Shown: positions 51,001 to 63,660 of the stretch, piece after piece
Layout: every line of letters begins with the position of its first letter
How positions within the stretch are numbered: the stretch's first letter is position 1
NCBI GenBank assembly: GCA_018881555.1
Contig: JACAXG010000164.1
Coordinates: 1,053,747-1,117,746, forward strand
DNA length: 64,000 nucleotides
Origin: Amblyornis subalaris
Lineage: Eukaryota > Chordata > Aves > Passeriformes > Ptilonorhynchidae
Direction of reading: 5' to 3'
Position numbers and translations under genes: made by a program
The notes under the pieces: generated by a model
The model's database searches: none
The model's input: only the letters and a program-made list of their open reading frames with translations
What the model was told of the DNA's origin: nothing

Positions 51001-52555
51001 TTCTAACAGTGTATTTTACCACTTAAGAGTTCCTGCATCAGCAAGGGTATTTGCTTTGAAAAACAGCAGGAGCACTTTCTCAAACTCTCTCATTCTCCAC
51101 GTATAATCATTCAGAACAAACAGCAAGTACTTTTTCTCTACTCCTTCCCTCAGCCTGTCTCCAAAGCCATCAGATCTATGGCACCTTAATAAGTTATTCA
51201 TGGGCTCAATAAGCCCATGCTGCTTCCCCACTTGCAGTTGTGGGACTTTGTGGACCACATCCCCATTAATATCCCTGGACATGCACAGAATCTATAGAAA
51301 ATCAGGATGGTTTGTATGTTAAATCCCTCAATCAGCACTAATCTCAAGAACATATAGCTCCAGTTGCCTCAGAATACTCATGGGGCAGTTGTGTTCCCAT
51401 CCTCTCACTCCTCCTCTTGTTTCATGCCTAAACTATGTTCCCATTTTATAAATTTCAATTCCCATCTTCTCTCTTTTCCATTACAGTTGTTTATTATAGC
51501 TCTGGATGGCTGCAATGCAAGATACCAGAGCTGCCACTTGTTCTAAATCCTCCTCCTCCACCTCCCACCCTCCCCCTCTGTGCTCTATTCACTCTGTGAA
51601 CAGCTGCATCCCAGCTGTCAGGGTGAACAGCAAGGATGTCCTTTTCCAATAAGACTGTGCCTGTGGCACACAGAGTTCCTTCGAACAGCTAATTAGCAGG
51701 AGAGAGTCCACAGCGAGGTTTGGTGCTGTCCATCAAGCCTGCTGCCAATGTCAACACCATCAGCTGAGCTGTCACGTTTGGTTCCTCATTTAGAGGACTG
51801 GCAAAGCCTCCTTTTATGGCTAAGGAAAGATGGTAGTGTATGGGCAGTAGAAAGTGGAGGGCCGAGCTCTGTCAATGTCCAGTAAGAAGTGTTTCATACC
51901 TGCTAAAGCCCTTTCTCTGCATATATTTTGTGTCTTTCAGCTAGCTCCTCTACTAACAACTCACAACCCTGAGAGAAAAACAAGACATAAAATGCAAAAG
52001 CAGGACAGACTCCTTTCTTCTTGTTGTAGAAACAGAAGCTAATATACCTGTAACTGGCGTTGTATTTGCAATAACAGGTCTGGGAAACTCTTCGAGAAAA
52101 GTATTCATCTCCACAAAATTTTTTATTTCTAATAAGTAACAACCAAGAGCATACAATTTCTTGCTGGGTTTGGTTGTTTGGTTTCTTTTAAATTCCAGAG
52201 CAAGGCATACACTGAGCACTACAAGCACATGTAACTCGCTGAAGCTAAACTTCAGTCAAAACAACAACATTTGGATTTCAGGAGCATTTTTTTTTTCAAG
52301 AAGATGAAAACATAGAAGAGAATAAGAAAGGAAAGTCAATCTCTGATTTAGTGACCATAGAGCAAAAGGTTCTGGGATGCCCATGGGGAGTTTCTGTATT
52401 TAATTTCAATAATTTTTAGAGATCCGAGCTGTCAGAGCTAAAGCACAATATTTAGCTATGGCCATTAGTGTGGGCATGACACTGTNGCATCAGGAAGATG
52501 CGCTCTGAGCCCAGCCACTATGCAAAATTTTAAAATACAGTGCATTTTATTGCTG

Positions 52556-52700
52556 TAAAATAATTTAAGTTGGAAGAGAACTGGGGTAATCAGCTAGTGT
52601 AACTGCTTAAAGCAGGAGCTAACTTCAGAGCAAGACTGGGTTGCTCAGGGCTTTGTCTAGTCTAGTCAAGTTTGGGGAATTTCCAAGGATGAAGAGTCTC
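52556..52700 (-). mobile_element. Relic CR1 3' end
   Basis: The plus strand reads as a reversed CR1 3' UTR: AAGTTGGAAGAGAACTGGGG (52567-52586), AAAGCAGGAGCTAACTTCAG (52609-52628), then CTGGGTTGCTCAGGGCTTTG (52636-52655) and a CCAAGGATG block near 52683-52691. This is the subfamily with the long pre-terminal block, like the old CR1 at 14778-15248. It is 5'-truncated and diverged, and the 3' terminal repeat has decayed. Confidence 0.8.
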
Positions 52701-55700
52701 CATTGCCAATTTTAGCTTCATGCAGCTGAGTACAAAATGGCTCTTCTCTCAAATCACACCTGGGAAAAGACTATGCCTGTGGCATGCAGAGTTCTTTCAA
52801 ACTCTCGCTACCTATGAAGTCTTTTTTCTTCACAAAGCACAGGCATGCTGTTGCCCAAGTTCATGTAAGAAAGGGACATCTTTATCACAGACTTCTGAAG
52901 AATATCATAAGGCTATGTGTTTGCAATGCAATATTTATTGGAAAAAAAAATTATCCGGAGTATCAAAGCACCAAGCTCCTACTTCAGCAGACTGTATAAC
53001 CTGCTCCAAAGAGGTTTTCTCATTGCACAAAATGTTTCAACTGTTTTCCCCCTTTTCTTTCTTAATTGCATTTTTATTTCAGAGTAAATATTTGAAAGAG
53101 GCAAATCTCGGGTTTAGAATTAGTAGCTATGGAGCCCAGCTGTTGTGATGAATAAGCTTCCAATTTGTTTCTCTCCTTTTCTTTTTATGACTCAGTTTTA
53201 ATTTGGTACTGCTACATGAAGAAAGAGCAACTACCTTTATTTTCACTTGAGTGATTTACCCATCATAGTTTAAAATTAGCTCCTTAAGTGGCATTATACA
53301 ATGTATGGCACATGCTCACAATTTTTAGCAAAGAAAAATTCGACTAGGTTGAAGAGGAAAAAAATCAGACTAGAACTATTAAAAAAATGGAGGTTATATT
53401 AAAAGATATGGGTGCAGAAATACTACCAATTAAAATGGGTTTATTTCTGTGACTGTAAATGATCATTAACAAAATTAACCTCAGTTTACAGAATATTTTT
53501 GCGATGCCATGCTTAAATTAAAAAGAAAAAGTAGGCTATATTTCCTCATTTCCCTTGTTTGAGTCTTCTACTTGGAGGTGTCTTTAGTAAGCATGTTTCT
53601 GAGGGATGAGATTTTTTATTTATTTTAAATAAGAAGAAATAGCTACTTGAATGGAATCAATTAAATTTTATGCATATTACTGAGAAGTAATTGGAATGGG
53701 GTTATCAACCAGTTTCACAAAGGTACAGGCATATATTTAATTTCCTCAAAATCTGAGTTATATTTCCAGGTAAAATATGGAAAAAGTATGTCTTCATTTC
53801 AATCACAATATTACTCTTGATTTTAATTTGAACTTTTTTTAAGCTCCTTATTTTCAAACATGTCTCCCAGATATCTGCACCCAGGAATTTCATGTTTGCC
53901 CTTTCTGACAAATTTATGAAGGTAAAGATTGAAATTTGCACTCATTAAAATCTCTTTCCATCAATCCTCCAAACTTTGAGAACTTTGATTTCCATCTGAC
54001 ATTGATTTTTGGATTTCATCCCTACAAGGAAGAAGTCTTATCAGAGACACTCATACAGTGCACACTGAATGAGTTGGTAAAACTGCTTCAGCTGAAGCAT
54101 CAAACACAGTGACAGGAACAGCTACTTGCATTGAAACACTGCCTAATCTGACTTCCAGTGGCATTTTAATTAATATCACAGCATTTGGAACAAGTTCAGT
54201 ATTCTACCCAATGCTGTTTTTCACACTTTGNATTCAAAATGTTTGCCTAAAATGGACAGTATAAAATTATTTTATATTTTGTCTGCTATTTCAAAACAGT
54301 TCTCAAATAACATAATTTAAAAAGCTTTGTCAAAAACCTTATGATCAGTTATATACTCTGCTCAGTTGTTACTTCACAAAAGTACATCAGAAAACAAATG
54401 AAGTGCGTGCATTTTACCTCCCAGATGAAAATTAACAATTCAGATCTACAGAAATAGCATAGAAAAAACAACTACTTTACTTCAGCTGTCAGCTGAAATC
54501 AGTGAAATGTAAAATAAGGTTTTACATGCACAGAAAATATCTAAACGCACAGAAAAAACCCCAGAAGACTTTTTCCGTGTATAACTGCTGAATGGAAGTC
54601 CGTCAAGATCTACAGAACATGAAGATAAAATACAGCCCCTGATCCAGCAGTCACCTAGACCACAGATTTCAAGAGTGGGAAACAGAGAAACAGAAACCCA
54701 CTCACAAACAAAAATATGCGATACATACATAATAAGTTTGTTCTAATCTGTCACGTAATAAGCTAGGAACTCTTGACCACAGTGTATTAGGACCATTCTT
54801 GTACATGCTAATTGAATAATTAAAAGAGATGGATATTGACATTAATTAAATTATTTTAGTTAACTAAACTATTTAGTTAACTAATGAAATTATTGCATTT
54901 TCACTCATTCATACCATCAGTGAAAAAAAAAATTGTTGTGATAACAAGAAGTAAATAATTAACTCATTATATTTCTGGGCTTCTCCTTATAAATTCAGAA
55001 GAATGAGGCAGCAGCTANGGAAGCACCACAACAGCATACTTAAAATGTCTGAAAATACAGATATTGTTGTGTCAAATGCCAGAGGACACAAGCTGAACCA
55101 AGAGACAATTACTGCAAAACCAAAAAATGCAATTGTTTTCACCAAAAAAAAAAAAAAAGAAAAAAAAGAGAAGTTAAGAGGAATAAATATATTATCTCCT
55201 CTGCAAACGAAATGGGGGAAAGAGTGGAAGCTTTAGAAACACCCATTAAAGAAAAAAAAAAATGTAGTCCCACTTGAAGGTTGTGAGTGGAATGGTATTT
55301 TTTTCCTCCATTTTCCAGCCAGTCCTACTCTGCACTCAAATTCCAGTTGTTCCCAGATGTGAAGTGAACTAGATTGATTTTCCACCTGCTTTCACATGCA
55401 ATTAAGCTTTCTGAAAATAAACATTATCCTATAAATCTGAAAGGATTTCTATTTTTGAATACTTGTGATTCACCCACTTACTACAGTGATGTAACCCCTA
55501 ATTAAAAGTGCATTCTTAGATATAGAGCAGACCACCCGACATTAAAAAAGATTTAAACAACTTCTGGAGCTCGCAGTATGAATCTGAACCCTTTTGATTT
55601 TGGAATTTTAGTTTTATGAACTCCACACTTTGTCTGACTCATGCCCCTTTATAACAAACATGTACCTAAGTGCTTAACCTTATATAGAGCTCCCTCTCTA

Positions 55701-58700
55701 TTTATAATGGTCTGGCTTCAGTTCCTCTGAATTGTGTCTCCTATTTCTTTCAATCGTTAGACTTGATTTAGCCTCCTTCAAGCACAGAAGAAATCCTTGC
55801 TCAGAAACTCAGAAATCATTTTCTAGTTGACACTGAGTAAAATTTGTGCTGGTCTCATGGAAAACCACATGTGCAGCTACCGAGGTCCCATTCTTTGAGA
55901 GAAATGAGATATGGCAAAATGTTCATCCCAAGCTGGAAGTATTCCACATACATCAATTTAGACACAGTCATTTACTTCACTGTCAATACTTCTAGNGTGA
56001 TTTTTTTTCCAGAGAAAATCTCTAAGTCATGTTTCTGAACAGCAATTCAAGGAGATGGAATTCAAAAGGAATTCTTAATTCAGACTAGTGAGAATTAATA
56101 ATGATCAGCTTGTTTATCTGCTTGAGATAAATAACAATTAAAATTTGCTTCATTAAAAAATGTGTTCTGTTAAAAAGCTTTTTTTTCAAAACAGAGGATC
56201 TATGCAATGCTTTCTNTACAAACGAAAAATAAAATCCTCCATGGAAGTAATTATTTTAAAAGAAAATAACAGTAACAACTGTTCACACTTTATTCGGAGG
56301 CATGGCGTTTAACGATACATACTCAACTGCAAAATAACGAGAAACTCAGTACTAAAAAAAAGTTAAATGTTTAATCTGTAATTATTATTGCCTAGATGCA
56401 ACACCAACAAAAGGCAAATATCCTGTAACAGTTTTATTTGTCAAGAAAAGATCAAAAAGTATATTAAATAGAAGACCTGTATAAATTTGAGCTGGAAAGA
56501 AAATGAGAAAGGAAATATATATTTTTACTGTTTCTTAATACAAAATCTGTGCTGTACTACAGGTATAACAGATCCCCTTAGAAATAATTTTTTATCCGTT
56601 ATTCACATTACAAACAAGTATGTAAGAGATGCAAACACTGCCACCTATTAAAATAGGATCTCTATGTATATTTCCATGAATGGCAGGGCAGCAAACTTAG
56701 TTTGAAGGTTCCTAATTCACACTTCAAGATATTACACTGTGTTTGTATGCTGTTCCATACTGGTTTTTATTTGAGCACACAGTAAAAGCTGTTGCCAAAC
56801 AGGGTTTGCCATGAAGAACATTTATTGATGCAATAAAAGAAGAGGATAAAAGAACTGCACTAATGTCCTGCTGTACAAAGGTGAAAAAAATGCAAGAGAA
56901 GACCAGCTTCTGAAGGGCAGAGAAATTTTCTCAAATTTTTCAGAGAAAGGGAGTGCATGGATATGTGTGCCTCATAAGCTATATTTCATAGAATGCACTT
57001 CAGGTTTGGGAGTACAAAGAAGCAGAGATTTAAACTTTTCTTGAAATTGCAAACCACTGAGCATTAAACACAGTCACACTAATCAAACACGAAAAGCACA
57101 CAAAAAGAAATCTTTTTCAGCTTCTTATCAATAACTGATATTTTATTTTCACTTCTTAAGTTTCTGCCCTCCTGTCTTAGAGAAATGTACCTACAGATAC
57201 AAAAAGGGGTCTGAAGGGATAGAGGAATCAAGATCATATTCTTTTAAACACAACTGAATGAGCCAAAGACACATTCAACTACATTTTCCTGCTTTGTTTG
57301 TTCTGGAGGGAAAAAAAATAAGCAACAGCCCCCTCTCCAAAGGATGGGGGGGAGAGGAAAGAATCAAACAGAACCAAACCCAACACTGAAAGAGAAATCT
57401 ATACTTTGTCTATATTTACAATTTATATTCCCACTGTTCTGCCTACACTGTAGTCCCAGGTGCTTCTGCAGTCAGAACCCAAATATTACCTTGGGCAATG
57501 ACAGTAGTGGAACGAGCTAAGGACAGCTGCTAGACCAGTCCACCCATGCTCCCAAAGAATGCAGGGTGAGAATATTTCAGCCCACACTGAACACAACTTT
57601 GCCATAGTTAAATTGGGATCTACTTGATCAGTAATGTGTATACATATGCTGCACACAGCGTAAGATCAGGCTGAGATGTCACTAGTAGTGTTTGGGAAGG
57701 TTTCTTCTTCCAACACAGGGAGAAAAAGAAAAAAGACGAGTCTGTGTCCACTTTTTGCCATTCATACTCCTATTTCTGTAATGATATCAGACAACCAAAA
57801 TTTTCAAATCAATCTATAATTTAGGGGCTTCTTGACTCAGACCAGTCTAAAGAAATGGGTTTTTTTCATCCCATTCCTTTGTTGTCACTGCCAAGACCAC
57901 CAGGAAGATCTGTTTAATCTCACAGTGCATAAACATTTCTAGAGAATCCTAAACTCAGAGACAAAATATTTTTGGATTTCTATGAGTAGATTAACCCTAA
58001 GAGCTCAAGTTAGTCCAGGNGAGTCAGAAGATACATTCCAACTTTCATGTTTGTGCTGGAATTTTACATCTCCATGTTTCCAGCCTTCTGTGTTTGAATA
58101 ACTATTGTGGACCAAGGGAACTGCACAGGGGAAACAAAACAGCATTTGTGGTAAGACATGGCTATGAGCATAAAACACTAAAAATGCTGAATGGCAAACT
58201 AAGGCTTAACTACACAATTAAATTAAAGCAAGTGAAAAAAAAAGGTAAAGTAAATTCATCTGTATCTGGGTAACTTCTGAAATCCCACACCTGCTGAAAC
58301 AGATTCTATTAACAATTGGACAATGGTGTTTGACACTGATGCATGCCATTCTATGTTTAAAATTAAGAGGTTTGACACAANAATTTTAAAGCTGAGGAAA
58401 TAATAATTAAGAATGTCTTTTTCACCTTTATATATTAAGTAACCCATTTCATAAGTAGTTTCTCTCATAAGAAAAAAAGCTAAGTTGAGATGCCCCCATC
58501 TTGTGTTAAATAAGCAATCTCTGACTAGAGTTGGGAAGCACTTAGAATTCAAGGACAAGTCTTTAATAAAATGAGATGAGAATGCCAAAGAAACGTAATC
58601 ACAGTATTTTATGAGATACCTGAATTGGATACTATTAGCAACTTCGCTAATATTGGTAGATCTCATATAAAAGACCCATGCTGCACTTGTCAATAAACTG

Positions 58701-61700
58701 CATACTCTAAACATTTCAAATTATTGTGTAAATGAAGACTATCCCATCCCACCAACGACATTTACTCTGACCCCACGTGCTTGTGACACACCGTTCATGA
58801 TGTAATTTGGATCTGACCTGGACATGCTCAGTGGTTTTTTGCCAGAGCATTCTGAAAATCAGACTACTGAGCTAAATAGAAAAACAAAAACCAAAACCTG
58901 AATAAAACAGAAATAGAAAAGCACTAAGAAACCTCTGGAAGAAATTTCCAACGCAAGAATCTAATAATATTTGCCAAGTTTAAGTAGTGCTTTGAACTGC
59001 TTGACTGAAAAGAAGTATTTCTGCAGCACCTTTTTGGGACCATTTTACCTCATAGCATTAATGTAAAAAATGTTTTCCCATGTCTAGTTTTATATAACTA
59101 ATATTAATAAATTAATAGCCTATAGAAGGCATCGTAAAATAACACACAAAAAACCAGATTGAAAAACAGGTTGAAAATGGCAACAAACTTAATGAGGAAA
59201 CAGCAACATAAAAGAGAACCCTTGAAGTGATCAAGGAGAAAGTCAGTGACACAAACATGAAGACTCCCTAGAAACATACCTCATAATGTCTTTTTCCAGT
59301 CTTCTGCAAATGAGAAATTATCACATAGGGATTTCACGCATAGTTGTGAGAAGAATACTGTCAACTTTGCTAGGCTGATTTACACTGAATTTGACTGCCA
59401 AATGATTGTGAAGAACTAGTCAGCTACTCACAGCTCAAGGTGATTACCCATAACGAGCTTCACTGCAGAAAAAAATAACATCAAATGCTCCAGACAGAGC
59501 AAGTCACAGAAATCACTGAAAATATCTATAAGTCTGAAAGTCTGATAATTTTACATGGGAAAGCTGAATGGTTCATAAAAACTCAGCTTCAGACTATGGA
59601 TCTCCTTTAGAGCTTTGCCTAGTTCTGCATTACTATACACTGACTATGTACAAAGTCTTCACTGCCAGCTGTCTAGGAAATTGTGTGCCTTTCAAACAGT
59701 CTGGCTGTTGTTTACCATATACGCTGCTATATGTTACAATTCTTAAGCTAATACAAAATGTGACTGCCCAAGAGAATAAGTGAATACATAAACACAAGTA
59801 TCCCACATATTCTGTTCCTTCCTATTTCTATATTGAATTGATGGAAAGACAATTCTTTTTTCCCCATCCAAAGACTATCAACATATCATGACCTATTTAC
59901 ATCAATTACTGACTCCTATTCAGATGGCAGCAGCAGTCTTAAATCCCACAAATAATACAAAACATAAAAAAAGATAATACATATTGGGTCATTTGGGTCA
60001 CAACACGGCTACAAGCAGGACACAAGGCCAAGATGGGAGAAGCAGTTTTGACCTTAGAATGGTCCAAACTATTGACAGACCAGAACTCAGCATGCATCAA
60101 CAGAAGTCTGACTCAGCATTGTAGAGAACAGTTAGGACTTATATCCTCCCCACATTTTATAAACATTTCCTCTTCTCAGCTAACAACTGCAACAAGGAAC
60201 CTGGAGACCGAAAGAAAGACTGCCATAGAAATCCTTCCTCATTCATACTGAATGCATGAATCCTTGCCAGACTCAGATCAAACTTCTAAAATGGTATCTT
60301 GAACCCCAGTCTACCTACTTATTAGAAGTCTTTATGGGTTTTTCAGCATTTTTTCTTATGATAGGATATATTTAATGATGGATACATAAGGTAAAAAAAT
60401 TCTGTAATGACAAATATGATAAAAAATTATTTCCCTGCTTCACACAGCTGTTACTTTGCATCAAAGGTCACTGACTAGGACCCCTAGGTTCTACTTTCTT
60501 GACAGCAAATAGTGTAATTTTGCAGCAGAATTGTAAAAATCTAAATGTTTTCTTTTGAAATGCTGCTGCTTTTCTATCTTGTGAGAGAGACAGAATGAAT
60601 TTAGAAGTCTCAATTCTACAAGCAAGCATGCTTGCCTGGTATAGCTGCTCATTTTCCTGAAGAGTGTGTAATTTCTTTGAAGGATCTTCTAAATTGTAAC
60701 AAACAGTATTTTTGAAAAGTCAAAATAAAACATGAGATTCTAAAATGCCATTAGATACTACCGGGAACTTGTCAGATCCCACACAATTCATTCCCCCATC
60801 CAATGACGCATGATATTTAGCACATAGTGTGCTTGTGCTTTTTGTTTGTAAAAGGAAGACAATTTTTCCTCCCATGTTTCTGACCTTTATTCTTATTATC
60901 AAATACTTTTTCCAACTGCAGTGAATTATGCAAAACTATCCCTTGTGAGTAATGTCAGAAGGATTTTGTCCGTCTCCTGGAATGAGTTTTTGATGGAGTT
61001 TATACAGTCAGCTTGTGTTTCCAAACTCTGCTTAAGTAAGAAGATATTAGATTAAGAAAAAGAGTTCAAGACCATGAAAAAAACTATGGAGTTCTAATAT
61101 TTTGTATCTTAGGATTAGCTATTATATCTAATTGGTAATTAAAAANTTCTTAATACAAAGAACAGCTTCTCTAAACAAGTTCAGAGATTTCCTTCCCAGT
61201 ACTGGAACTCAGCACTTATGGGCGAAAAAGGTGTTGATAAGTGACTGAAAAAAGGTAGAATAGCTTGAGCTTGATTGTACTTTACGATCCTTATTACCAC
61301 TTTTCTGCAAGGTTTATCCAGCTTGAAATATCATTGTTATTTTAAGATCACTAATTAGTTTCCTTATAAAAAAGTCACTCAATCCAGGAAGGCATTTCTT
61401 TCATTTTAATTACATAATGACTGTTTTCAGTGATTGGCAAAAGTTCTTCCAAACGCTGTATTCAATCTGAATTCAATCAGGGACAATCTGTACTGCCTAC
61501 ATAACATTACCTCATCTCACTAGCTTTTACAGCAGCTACACACTATCTATCAAGATTTTAGGATGTAATTTCCTATGAATGACAGAAGCTGATAACAATC
61601 CCAGTCACGAAATTGAGAATGATATTCACTTGCTTTTTAGAATATTGAAAATATATGCTACATAAATTACACAAATAATTGAATATTTTTGTTTAAGAAA

Positions 61701-62743
61701 CACTTAGTGCCAGTACCCTGCTGGAAAGCAATAGCAGTGTACATTGTTATTTAGTTGCTCCATCTACCCTTCCTACAGGATCACCATTGTTCACAAAAGA
61801 TCAATAGAACCATTATAAAATGTGTTTGCTATAATTAAGGAGGCAGGAGTCTTATATTTATGCTGCAGGATGCATTAAAATACCAACAGACATCAGGACT
61901 GAGTTAGCACTCTCTGAGCTACACCAGTTATTCCTCACTAAACCATGTTTTATTTATTTATTTGCTTCAATTTCTACTCCCTCATTAAGAACCCCATGCT
62001 CTAAATTTAAAAGCCCTGCAAGAAATAAATTCTTTCACATCCTTTAGTGAGGAGAAAGAGTTTAAAGAACATGGAGTGGAAGGAATAGGTAAGGACTATA
62101 TTCCAAGTTCCTTAGAAAACAAAGTGGGAAATTTCTTCAAAACTAAATAGAGATCAAAACCAGGGGGGAGCGTGGGAGGAGGAAAGTAATCAAAGAACCA
62201 TTTNCTTATGTTTAGATAAAAATGCACACACACACATCTCATATACATATATTTATATAGCTTTACACCTGAAAAGGATCTTTCTACCGTCAGTAGCCAT
62301 TTTATTCCTGCAAAGCACTTACCTGACTTTTACATTTTTGTAGCTTTGAAACTTTAAGATGGAAAACNGTGATTTCCATTTTGCTTATTCAACAACTTGT
62401 GTCAGTAACAATTCTTACAATGTTCTCAAATTATGTGTTTATCAGAAAAAGAACGTTGACTCTTATCCACTCTGCCTGATGCACACTCAGTCAGGTTTGG
62501 TACATTTTAAATACTACTGAAATATATCCCAGCCAATTTGAATAAGCACTTAATTACTCTTAAAAAGACTGAAGTATACCGTGAAAGACTGTTGGACCAT
62601 AACAGCAAATAAATAAATACAAGTAAGTATCCACTGACTTTAATAATTGCAAATATCACAGGATAATAATACACCAAGAAGCAGAATATTTATAAAGCTA
62701 TAATTTCTTTTTATATCATATACTAGTCGTGTTCAGTATCACA
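52701..62743. other. AT-rich stretch, no gene seen
   Basis: About 10 kb contain no recognised exon, RNA gene or transposon. The largest open readings (142 codons at 52720-53148 plus; 152 codons at 58256-58714 minus, with an n) carry no known domain. Two 12-bp palindromes near 54856 and an A15 run near 55145 are the only small structures worth noting. Region 56400-57720 contains AATAAA-type words on the minus strand but no linked ORF. Confidence 0.5.
54856..54884. repeat. Twin 12-bp palindromes TTAGTTAACTAA
   Basis: The perfect palindrome TTAGTTAACTAA occurs at 54856-54867 and again at 54873-54884, a 17-bp period. Each is centred on GTTAAC and resembles HNF1-type half-sites. Confidence 0.7.
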
Positions 62744-63262
62744 AAATCATAGAATGGCTTGGGTTGGAAGGGACCTTAAAGCTCATCTAGTTCCAACCCC
62801 CCTGCCACGGGCAGGGACACCTTCCACTAGGCCAAATTGCTCAGAGCCCCTTCCAACATGGCCTTAAACACCTCCAGGGATGGGGCATCCACAGCTTCTT
62901 GGGGCAACCTGTCCCAATGCTTCACCACCCTCACAGTAAAGAATTTCTTCCTAATATCGAATCAAAACCATTCTTTTTCAGTTTAAAGCCATTGCCCCTT
63001 GTCCCGTCATTACACGTTCTTGTAAAAAGTCCCACTCCCTCTTTCTTGTAGGCTCCTTTCAGGTACTGGAAGGCTGCAATTAGGTCACCTCAAAGTCTTC
63101 TCCAGGCTGAACAACCCCAACTCGCAGCCTTTCCTCATAGGAGAGGTGCTCCATCCCTCTTCTTGGTGGCCCTCCTCTGGACTCACTCCAACAGGTTGAT
63201 ATCCTTCCTGTGCTGGGGACCCAAGCAGAGGGGCAGAATCACCTCCCTCACCCTGCTGGCCA
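62744..63262 (-). mobile_element. CR1 LINE 3' end, well preserved
   Basis: This is a 5'-truncated CR1 in minus orientation. Its 3' terminus is at 62744-62755 (AATCATAGAATG, one terminal repeat unit), followed by the diagnostic GGGTTGGAAGGGACCTTAAA (62761-62780) and the C-terminal and 3' UTR blocks up to CCTGCTGGCCAC (63251-63262). Divergence from the CR1 consensus as I know it is low, so it is younger than the other CR1 copies here. A piece seems to be missing near 63218-63228, where GGGGACCC is joined directly to AAGCAGAGGGG. ORF2 would end inside the element, but no intact protein remains. Confidence 0.95.
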
Positions 63263-63281
63263 CACAACTATATATAGTTGT
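63263..63281. repeat. 18-bp perfect palindrome at the CR1 5' junction
   Basis: ACAACTATATATAGTTGT (63264-63281) is a perfect palindrome directly at the 5' truncation point of the minus-strand CR1. Confidence 0.8.
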
Positions 63282-63369
63282 ACAATACTGTANTGTTCCA
63301 ATGTAAAAAAAGGCATTTTACAAGAGATGAAAGCAGAACAAGTTATAAAAGGAGCAATTTAGAAGCACT

Positions 63370-63660
63370 TCCAGGGCAGAGAGGGCTGGCGTTAGGAGAG
63401 CAAAAACCCACCTAAAGCTGATCCTTGCAATGGACATAAGAACAACAAGAATTTCTATTATGATGCGGGTAGTGAAAGGGTGAACAACGAAAATGTCGGA
63501 CTGTTACTGAACAGTGCAGGTATCTTAGTGACAGCAGGCACAAGCAAGGCTGAGGTACTGAATGCTTTCTTTGACTGAGTCTTCACTGACAAGGGCTTCC
63601 AGGTCTCTCTGAAGAGCGACGGTCTTCACAGTGGAAAGCAACAACCAGCAGCAGATAAGG
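63370..63660 (+). mobile_element. CR1 ORF2 linker fragment, plus strand
   Basis: Sense-strand CR1 ORF2 similarity covers an ACAACAAGAATTTCTAT block (63443-63459) and a KAEVLNAFF reading (63549-63575), which matches the segment ahead of the RT domain in other CR1 copies, including 2595-3560. An in-frame TGA follows directly (FFD-stop-VFT), so it is dead. The rest of ORF2 and the 3' end are missing. It lies in opposite orientation to the neighbouring CR1. Confidence 0.8.

Larger units (their letters stand above)
38811..52555. other. AT-rich stretch, no gene seen
   Basis: No known coding exon is recognised. It includes the longest open reading outside repeats (161 codons at 40897-41382, minus strand), which has no domain I recognise. 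Smaller structures are annotated separately: a G-rich tract at 43443, an inverted repeat at 43622, a SINE relic near 44898, a G4 motif at 47472 and a purine tract at 47672. A run of purely AT-rich sequence without marks fills most of 48100-50900. Confidence 0.5.

Noticed and set aside
52720..53148. 142-codon plus-strand frame
   Set aside because: No recognisable domain. It starts within the edge of a relic CR1 and runs through AT-rich sequence; chance is sufficient.
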